Below are positions 23,691 through 28,910 of a stretch of DNA of 29,370 bases, one piece after another. How positions within the stretch are numbered: position 1 is the first letter of the stretch; every line of letters starts with the position of its first letter. Source of the DNA: Methanomassiliicoccus sp. UBA345 (GTDB lineage: Archaea; Thermoplasmatota; Thermoplasmata; Methanomassiliicoccales; Methanomassiliicoccaceae); assembly GCA_002504525.1 (NCBI GenBank), contig DATD01000002.1, forward strand, positions 69,000 through 98,369, written 5' to 3'. The notes beneath the pieces were generated by a model. That model was not told where the DNA came from. It did not search any database and saw only the letters and a list, made by a program, of their open reading frames with translations. Both the position numbers and the translations under genes were made by a program.

Positions 23691-24206
23691 ATGGACATAT
23701 CGGACATCAAGCGGCTGCGCATCAAGGTCGGGCTGAGCCAGACGGCTCTGGCGAAGAAGGCGGGAGTGTCGCAGGCCCACATAGCCAAGATAGAGAGCGG
23801 CAAGGTCGACCCCAGATTCTCCACGGTGGACCGGATATTCCGCTGTCTCAAGGAAGAGGAGAAGGACCACTGCCGGAAGTACATGACCGCCGGGATCTAT
23901 GGCGTCCAGCATGATGATTCGATCGCCTCGGCCGGAAGGATAATGCGCGAGAAGGGAGTGTCCCAAGTAGTGGTGTTCAGGGACCGCTCGGTCATCGGGA
24001 TGATCACCGAGGAGGACTTGCTGCGATTCTCCGGCGACCTCGGCTCCCATGCCGAAAAGGCGATGAGCGAGCCGCCCCCCAAGGTATCCGGAACGACGTC
24101 CGCCGACAGAGTGAAGGACCTGCTGCTGGAGTTCCCGGCGGTCATAGTGATGGAACAGGACCAGGCAGTGGGGATCATCACTCGTTCCGACCTTATAAAA
24201 AGGTGA
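23691..24206 (+). CDS. XRE-type HTH transcription regulator with two CBS domains
   Basis: This 171-residue protein has an N-terminal Cro/C1-type helix-turn-helix (residues about 5-58: LRIKVGLSQTALAKKAGVSQAHIAKIESGKVDP) and a pair of CBS domains (about 65-170: MTAGIYGVQHDDSIASAGRIM ending MITEEDLLR, and MSEPPPKVSGTTSADRV ending GIITRSDLIKR). CBS pairs bind adenosyl ligands such as AMP, ATP or S-adenosylmethionine. The architecture is common in archaea, with few targets known. GAGGT lies five bases before ATG 23691. It is divergent from metK, and a palindrome covers its translation start, which suggests self-repression and possibly control of metK in response to an adenosyl ligand. Confidence 0.92.
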   Translation: MDISDIKRLRIKVGLSQTALAKKAGVSQAHIAKIESGKVDPRFSTVDRIFRCLKEEEKDHCRKYMTAGIYGVQHDDSIASAGRIMREKGVSQVVVFRDRSVIGMITEEDLLRFSGDLGSHAEKAMSEPPPKVSGTTSADRVKDLLLEFPAVIVMEQDQAVGIITRSDLIKR

Positions 24207-24235
24207 GATTCTCTGAATCGTCCAAGGGGCCATAG

Positions 24236-24246
24236 TCTTTTTAAGG
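24236..24246 (+). promoter_or_regulatory. Box A for the second PHP gene
   Basis: TCTTTTTAAGG, 22-32 nt before GTG 24268. It supports a leaderless mRNA beginning at that GTG. Confidence 0.45.
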
Positions 24247-24267
24247 AAGGATAGGTCTCCGATTGGC

Positions 24268-25182
24268 GTGCAGGGAAAGGCGGACGTTCACGTCCATACC
24301 AAATATTCGGGCCTCCACCGCATGGGAGTCCTGCGCTTCCCGGAATCGGTGTCCGATCCCGCAGATGTCGTTAAGAAAGCGAAGAGCGCCGGCATGGATG
24401 TGGTGTGCATCACCGACCACAATTCCATGCGGGGGGCGGAGGTGGCCGCACAGGCTGCCGCTCAGATCAACGGCATCGAGGTGGTCAAGGGCGAGGAGAT
24501 CACCACCGCCGAGGGTGAAGTGATAGCGCTATTCATAGAGGAAGAGATCCCTGCCGGCCTGAGCGCGGTCGAGACGATCAGCCGTATCAGGGAGCAGGAC
24601 GGGCTGGTCATAGCTCCGCATCCTTTCAGCCTCCACTGCCCCTGCCTGAAACAGAGGATCGACCATTTGGACCTGGACGGCATCGAAGTGCTCAACGGGG
24701 GCCACATCGACGATTATTCCAACGCGGAGGCCGAACGTGCTGCGATGTCGGAGAGATGGGCCATGCTCGGCGGGTCCGATTCCCATTACCTGAAGACGGT
24801 CGGATACGCGTACACCAATTTCGAAGGGAGCACCGCGGAGGACCTTAGGAGGTCGATCCTGAGCAAGACCACCTCGGCGGGAGGGATCCAGATCCCCATG
24901 ACGGATGCCATCGCATGGAGCATGCAGGTGGTGTACCGCTCCGACGTTCTGATCCTTCGCTCCGCGTTCGGACTGGACCGCGGGGAGACCGACGACCCCA
25001 TTGTCCTGAAGGTGCGGGGCATGAACGGCGCCCAGCGGTTCGGCGCCCTGTTCGGTTCGCTGGTATACCTGACGCCTCCGATACCGTTCCTGGCCGCAAT
25101 GACCTCGAGGCAGCTGTTCCGCAAGTGGGCGCTTCACGAGCGTACCGACGCCACGAGAATGGGCCCCATCTGGCATCAGTGA
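24268..25182 (+). CDS. PHP-domain protein, long form
   Basis: This 304-residue protein has a PHP metallo-phosphoesterase domain over roughly the first 200 residues: ADVHVHTKYSG, CITDHNSMRGAE, VKGEEITTAEGEVIALF, VIAPHPFSLHCPC and GGSDSHYLKTVGY, which supply the expected His, Asp and Glu metal ligands. The remaining 100 residues form an unrecognised C-terminal region that includes a hydrophobic segment (RFGALFGSLVYLTPPIPFLA), possibly a membrane contact. The substrate is unknown; nucleotide or oligonucleotide hydrolysis is the family precedent. It starts with GTG 24268 behind a box A with no ribosome binding site. It overlaps the stop codon of the convergent flavoprotein gene by seven bases. 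Confidence 0.85.
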   Translation: MQGKADVHVHTKYSGLHRMGVLRFPESVSDPADVVKKAKSAGMDVVCITDHNSMRGAEVAAQAAAQINGIEVVKGEEITTAEGEVIALFIEEEIPAGLSAVETISRIREQDGLVIAPHPFSLHCPCLKQRIDHLDLDGIEVLNGGHIDDYSNAEAERAAMSERWAMLGGSDSHYLKTVGYAYTNFEGSTAEDLRRSILSKTTSAGGIQIPMTDAIAWSMQVVYRSDVLILRSAFGLDRGETDDPIVLKVRGMNGAQRFGALFGSLVYLTPPIPFLAAMTSRQLFRKWALHERTDATRMGPIWHQ

Positions 25183-26567
25183 TGGTGGTGCGCTCCCGGC
25201 TCTGCGAGATGGGCGAAGGCGCCGGCCACCACCTCGCTCAATGACGGATGTATCACCTGGCTTCTCGCCATCGGCAGGTAGCTCTCATCGCCAGCGTTCA
25301 TCAGGTACACGATCTGCTGCACCAGCAGGTCGGCCTCCGGGCCGGCGATGTGGGCGCCCAGTATGCGGCGGGTACCAGCCTCTACGAGCACCTTCACCAC
25401 CCCATGGTCGTTGGCCATCGCCGTGCCCTTGGCGGCGTTGGAATAGAAGTTGTAGCCCACCAGGTACTTCAGGTTGCCTCTCTTGGCCCCCTCCTCCGAC
25501 ATGCCAACGCTTCCGACCGTCGGATAGGTGTATACAGCGTGAGGTATGGCATGCTCGTCCACGAACGCCTTGTCATTGGATGACATGTTGTACCAGACCA
25601 CCTGGCTCTCGTAGTTGGCGGTGTGGCGGAACATGTGGCGGCCGGTTATGTCGCCGAGCGCCCAGATCCCCGGCGCGGTGGTCTCCAGATGCTCGTTCAC
25701 CACGACATAACCGCGCTCGTCCAGCTCCACTCCGGCCGCGGCGGGGTCCAGCCAGTCCGCGTTGCTCTTCATCCCTGTAGCTACCATCAGCATCTCCGCC
25801 TCATTGCTCACCTCCTTGCCGGTGGTACGATCCCTGCTGATGACCTGCACGCCTCCGTCGGTCTTCCGTATCTCCAGCACGTCGTGGGCGGTTCGGACGG
25901 CGACGTGCTGCCCAAGCTTTCGAGTTACGGCCGAACTGATCTCCAGCTCCTCGTTCGGAAGCAGCCGGGCGGGGCGTTGCAGGATGGTCACATCGGTGCC
26001 GAAGGCAGAGAAGAAGTGCCCGAACTCGCACCCCTTGAACCCGCCTCCCATGATGATCATGCTCTTCGGCAGCTCGGCGATGTCGAATATCGTCTCGGAC
26101 GTCTGATACTCCACCTCATCGATCCCGGGTACGTCGGGAACGGCGCTTCGCGCTCCTCCCGCGAGCACGATGCGGGGGGCGTGGATGGTGCGGTCCGATG
26201 CCTTCAGAGTCCGCTCCCCGACAAAGCTGACGGTGTCCCGGATGGACGTGACCCGCGGGTCCTCCTTGACCGCCTCGGCTATGTTCTCCCGCTCCTTCAG
26301 AACGGTATCCCATGTCCTCTCGCGCACCACCTCAAAGTCGGCCTTCTCGATCTTCGCTTCGATCCCGATGCGGGCGCCTTCCTCGATCTGCCGGATGACG
26401 TCGGCCGGGTAGATCCACATCTTGCTCGGTATGCATCCCCGGTTGAGGCATGTGCCCCCCATGTCCCCGTTCTCCGCCAGTGCCACCTTCATTCCTGACT
26501 TGACCGCTGCGTCCACCAGGTTCAGGCCGGCGCCTGACCCCACGATTATCAGATCGAATTCTTCCAC
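25176..26567 (-). CDS. Dihydrolipoamide dehydrogenase-like flavoprotein disulfide reductase
   Basis: This 463-residue class I pyridine nucleotide-disulfide oxidoreductase has an FAD loop (IIVGSGAGLNLVDAAVKSG), the redox disulfide GGTCLNRGCIPSK (Cys 40 and 45), an NAD(P) loop (IMGGGFKGCEFGHFFSAFG), the second FAD motif WALGDITGRHMF, and the C-terminal dimer/active-site segment IHPSLSEVV with the catalytic His-Glu pair. This is the lipoamide dehydrogenase arrangement, but no 2-oxoacid dehydrogenase or glycine cleavage gene is nearby, so the disulfide substrate is open. The frame extends to ATG 26636, but a box A at 26609-26617 lies inside that extension and the core begins right after GTG 26567, which I use. 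The protein ends in four histidines. Confidence 0.88.
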   Translation of the reverse strand: MEEFDLIIVGSGAGLNLVDAAVKSGMKVALAENGDMGGTCLNRGCIPSKMWIYPADVIRQIEEGARIGIEAKIEKADFEVVRERTWDTVLKERENIAEAVKEDPRVTSIRDTVSFVGERTLKASDRTIHAPRIVLAGGARSAVPDVPGIDEVEYQTSETIFDIAELPKSMIIMGGGFKGCEFGHFFSAFGTDVTILQRPARLLPNEELEISSAVTRKLGQHVAVRTAHDVLEIRKTDGGVQVISRDRTTGKEVSNEAEMLMVATGMKSNADWLDPAAAGVELDERGYVVVNEHLETTAPGIWALGDITGRHMFRHTANYESQVVWYNMSSNDKAFVDEHAIPHAVYTYPTVGSVGMSEEGAKRGNLKYLVGYNFYSNAAKGTAMANDHGVVKVLVEAGTRRILGAHIAGPEADLLVQQIVYLMNAGDESYLPMARSQVIHPSLSEVVAGAFAHLAEPGAHHHH

Positions 26568-26608
26568 GGCCTTACCGTCCGATGATGGGGGACAATGTGA
26601 TGGTCCCT

Positions 26609-26617
26609 CTAAATATG
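26609..26617 (-). promoter_or_regulatory. Box A for the disulfide reductase
   Basis: The minus strand reads CATATTTAG, 42-50 nt before GTG 26567. Its position favours the GTG over the upstream ATG at 26636. Confidence 0.4.
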
Positions 26618-26861
26618 GTTCGCCATTCAGCCACATCTTCTACTCCGGCCGCTCCGCCACGGCGCTGCGGAAGGGGATGACACGCGCTAGATATGGGACG
26701 TAAGTGACAACAGACGATCGCCGCCGATGCAGGAGCGGTGCGTCCATATGCGGGCCTGGGAGATGGAGAACGCGGCGCGACGACCTGACCGCTTTAGACG
26801 CCTTCCCCTTCGTTTACTCGGCCATCCTTTCCCAGGCCCCGCAGAGAGCGCGGTCAAACAC
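26618..26861. other. Intergenic stretch without a supported gene
   Basis: Together with the flanking promoter elements, bases 26568-26920 hold no gene I can support. Two overlapping plus-strand frames (from 26704 and 26727) are Arg-rich with no family likeness and look like chance frames in GC-rich DNA. No tRNA-like fold or T-loop consensus was seen. Confidence 0.4.
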
Positions 26862-26870
26862 CATATACGA
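26862..26870 (+). promoter_or_regulatory. Possible box A for the duplicated zinc-knuckle protein
   Basis: CATATACGA, 51-59 nt before ATG 26921. That spacing leaves a leader of about 25-30 nt, enough to hold the GAGGG ribosome binding site at 26910-26914. Confidence 0.3.
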
Positions 26871-26920
26871 TGGTCTACCAGCCCGCCTCAGGACCGAGAG
26901 GTTCTGAAAGAGGGATGAAA

Positions 26921-27163
26921 ATGGCAGAGAAGAGCCTACATCAGAAGAAAGTAGAGGCGGGGCGCGCCGGCGGATTGGCCGAGCACGAGTGCCGCGGAAG
27001 AGAATGTACCCACCCTAGTCACAGGGAGGGAGGTTCCGAATCGGAAATGACCACCCATGAGAAGAGAGTGGAGGCAGGAAGAAAGGGAGGTCTGGCCGAG
27101 CACGAGTGCCGCGGGAGAGAGTGCACCCATCCGAGCCACAAGGGCGGCTCCGGATCGAAGTGA
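26921..27163 (+). CDS. Small protein of two KGG-like Cys/His repeats
   Basis: The 80-residue protein is two near-identical 39-residue units. Each has VEAGR(A/K)GGLA, similar to the KGG motif of bacterial stress-induced small proteins, followed by EHECRGRECTHPSH. The latter provides His-x-Cys-x4-Cys-x-His-x2-His, a plausible zinc site. Both units conserve all of these residues, while the hydrophilic linker between them (REGGSESEMTT) differs from the second unit's tail (KGGSGSK), as expected under selection for the knuckle. GAGGG (26910-26914) precedes ATG 26921; an in-frame ATG at 26915 overlaps that site and is less likely. The exact family is not recognised and the function is unknown; nucleic-acid binding or stress protection are guesses. 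Confidence 0.75.
   Translation: MAEKSLHQKKVEAGRAGGLAEHECRGRECTHPSHREGGSESEMTTHEKRVEAGRKGGLAEHECRGRECTHPSHKGGSGSK
26939..27160 (+). repeat. Tandem 117-bp coding duplication
   Basis: Unit 1 covers 26939-27055 and unit 2 covers 27056-27160. A run of 22 identical bases, starting TGGCCGAGCACGAGTG, recurs at an offset of exactly 117 bp (26976 and 27093). The remaining differences are largely synonymous within the Cys/His part. Confidence 0.8.
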
Positions 27164-27361
27164 GACCATTAGGCAATCTGAAAGAGTTCCAAACAACTTT
27201 CATTTTTATCATTGAGTCGTACCTGTCTCGCTGTCGATGGCATCATCGTCGATAACCTAGACGAGCAGGTCAAGGTCACCCGCGTATGGGGCCAGAAAAA
27301 GGGGAAAGCGGCCAAGACCGACCGGGGGCTTGATCTTGAGGAAATAGACGACACTGGCCTA
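27164..27361. other. Intergenic stretch, no supported gene
   Basis: A plus-strand frame (27212-27475, TTG start) has protein-like composition in its first half but turns Arg/His/Cys-rich. Its start is only two bases after a TTTTTATC element, so no good initiation signal is available. I do not call it. Confidence 0.3.
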
Positions 27362-27566
27362 TTAACCGAACGGTGGCATCAGAACAGCGCCCGCGATGAT
27401 GCCCGCGACCGCTGCCACCCGAGCCACCACACAGGCATACGCTGCCTGAGTTCCATCTGCAGATGGGGGCTTTAATCGTCTCGTTGTGCCGATCGTCCTT
27501 CTCGTTGGCGGTGCGAGAGAACTCCCCCCATATCCTCCACCATATTCCGAAGCCCTTCAGCGTCAT
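27362..27566 (-). pseudogene. Probable frameshifted small membrane protein
   Basis: From ATG 27566 the minus strand encodes MTLKGFGIWWRIWGEF and then a charged segment ending NETIKAP. In that frame the rest becomes Cys/Gly/Arg-rich. If one C is removed from the CCCCC tract (plus-strand G5 at 27465-27469), the reading continues as SADGTQAAYACVVARVAAVA and then GIIAGAVLMPPFG to a stop at 27362-27364. That would be a 67-residue protein with one clear transmembrane helix. The clean switch at a homopolymer suggests either a real one-base insertion that kills the gene or a sequencing error. No ribosome binding site or strong box A is seen before the ATG. Family unknown. Confidence 0.3.
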
Positions 27567-27656
27567 AATTAGGGGTGAGCGTTGCTATTGCATGGCCAAG
27601 GTCAATCGAAGAGCCATTGCACCAGTGTAGGTGTAGGAAAGTGCGCCCACTATAGT

Positions 27657-27667
27657 CTATATATATC
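27657..27667 (+). promoter_or_regulatory. Box A for the NYN-LOTUS gene
   Basis: CTATATATATC, 21-31 nt before ATG 27688. The strong TATA element and the spacing predict an essentially leaderless mRNA. The 27567-27656 stretch before it shows no gene. Confidence 0.6.
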
Positions 27668-27687
27668 TCGTCACATATTTTGAAAGG

Positions 27688-28905
27688 ATGACGGGGAAGG
27701 TTGCATTATATCTGGATTTTGAGAACTTAGCCATACCGGCGCGAGAGAAGTACCCGTCGCTTGAGAAGCCTCTCGATGTGAGCAGCGTGCTGGACTATGC
27801 CACAGGCCATGGCAATGTTCTGATCAAGAGGGCGTACGCCGACTGGTCCAAGAAGCCCTGCTCGCTGTACGTCCAGGACCTGATGGAGCTTGCATTCGAC
27901 CTCGTGTTCATTCCGCACATGACCTCGAATGGCAAGAACGCCGCCGACCTCCGCATGGCGATGGACACGCTTGATGATCTCCAGTCAAGTAGCTGCATAG
28001 ATACATACATCATCGGCTCCGGGGACACGGACTTCATCCACCTCATAAGGAAGCTACAAGCACGCGGGAAGACTGTAGCGGTCGTTGGCTTCGAGGGGTG
28101 TGTAGGCCACATCGTTCAAAAGAACTGCAACGAGTTCCGCTCGATCGAGGATCTCATGGGGGACCTGCCGAGCGAGCCAGAGCCCCGGAAGCCTGAAGGG
28201 CCCGAAAAACAAGACGATAGCGGAGAGGAAGATCTGGATGAGGGCAGCAATGGGAGAGACCTCATCGTCCGATACATCAAGTCGAAAGACATTCGGAAGC
28301 CAGTCCTGCTCTCGACGATGAAGCAGGACCTGCTCCGCCTCGACCCGTCGTTCTCAGAGCGAAAATATTGTTTCGGCTCATTCATGAATTACATCGTCTC
28401 GTTTGAGGGGGACGTCCTCGTTAGGATAGACAACGACCCCCATACGGGCCAGCCATTAGCGGTCCTCAAGAGCATCGACGACCTTGCCAGCGCCGTTAAC
28501 GATGTTGAGGTTACCCAATATCTTCATTCCAAGCTGATGTACCAGCATGACCAGGGGCTTAGGAGGAAGATCTATGCCGAGGCCCTCAGGGCTTTCAAAG
28601 AGAAGGACAAGCCGTCCATTGAGGACATCATCAACGAACTCAAGGAGCGAGGCATAAAGCTGTCGAAGGCCAAGCTGCGTAAATTCCTTTATGCTCTAGG
28701 TGAGGGGAGGCTCTTCCGGTTCCCAGAAGGTGCTGAGTGGAGTGGTAATAAAAACACGATGCCTCAGGTCCTGATCGAGCCCACTCCGTCGGTCGAGGAC
28801 ATCGACCCCATCTACATACAGCGGGTCGTGGACTTAATAAGAAATAAATTCCCTGGAATCAGCGTCGATCGCGCATTAAGAATTATGGAAGGCGTGGCTT
28901 TGTAG
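27688..28905 (+). CDS. NYN-domain ribonuclease-like protein with LOTUS/OST-HTH domain, probably 3'-truncated
   Basis: The N-terminal 155 residues form an NYN (LabA/PIN-like) nuclease domain: YLDFENL (D10, N13), NAADLRMAMD (D87) and IGSGDTDFIHLIRKL (D113, D115) supply the acidic metal site. An acidic linker (about 160-190) leads to a LOTUS/OST-HTH winged-helix at about 190-250, recognisable by LLRLDPSFSERKYCFGSFMNY; this domain binds RNA, notably G-rich or G-quadruplex RNA in other systems. About 120 further helical residues follow, with a second possible winged helix (IEDIINELKERGIKLSKAKL). The final VVDLIRNKFPGISVDRALRI looks like the start of another domain that stops abruptly. The last codons and stop lie in the apparent terminal repeat of the adjoining insertion sequence. 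Codon use is more AT-rich than in the core genes to the left. Confidence 0.88.
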   Translation: MTGKVALYLDFENLAIPAREKYPSLEKPLDVSSVLDYATGHGNVLIKRAYADWSKKPCSLYVQDLMELAFDLVFIPHMTSNGKNAADLRMAMDTLDDLQSSSCIDTYIIGSGDTDFIHLIRKLQARGKTVAVVGFEGCVGHIVQKNCNEFRSIEDLMGDLPSEPEPRKPEGPEKQDDSGEEDLDEGSNGRDLIVRYIKSKDIRKPVLLSTMKQDLLRLDPSFSERKYCFGSFMNYIVSFEGDVLVRIDNDPHTGQPLAVLKSIDDLASAVNDVEVTQYLHSKLMYQHDQGLRRKIYAEALRAFKEKDKPSIEDIINELKERGIKLSKAKLRKFLYALGEGRLFRFPEGAEWSGNKNTMPQVLIEPTPSVEDIDPIYIQRVVDLIRNKFPGISVDRALRIMEGVAL

Positions 28906-28910
28906 AAATC
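28896..28910. repeat. Putative terminal inverted repeat of the IS element
   Basis: GGCTTTGTAGAAATC lies directly outside the transposase stop codon. From memory it resembles the ends of IS903-type members of the IS5 family, which begin GGCTTTGTTGAA. The partner repeat would lie beyond the right edge, so the call is provisional. Confidence 0.5.

Noticed and set aside
26568..26636. 23-residue N-terminal extension of the disulfide reductase
   Set aside because: Non-conserved sequence that includes a box A; the FAD-binding core begins just after GTG 26567.
26704..26907. Plus-strand 67-codon frame between the disulfide reductase and the zinc-knuckle gene
   Set aside because: Arg-rich, no ribosome binding site, no family likeness; probably a chance frame.
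27212..27475. Plus-strand 87-codon frame with a TTG start
   Set aside because: The first half is protein-like, but initiation signals are wrong and the second half is Arg/His/Cys-rich and antisense to the better-supported frameshifted membrane protein. It could itself be a remnant; too weak to call.
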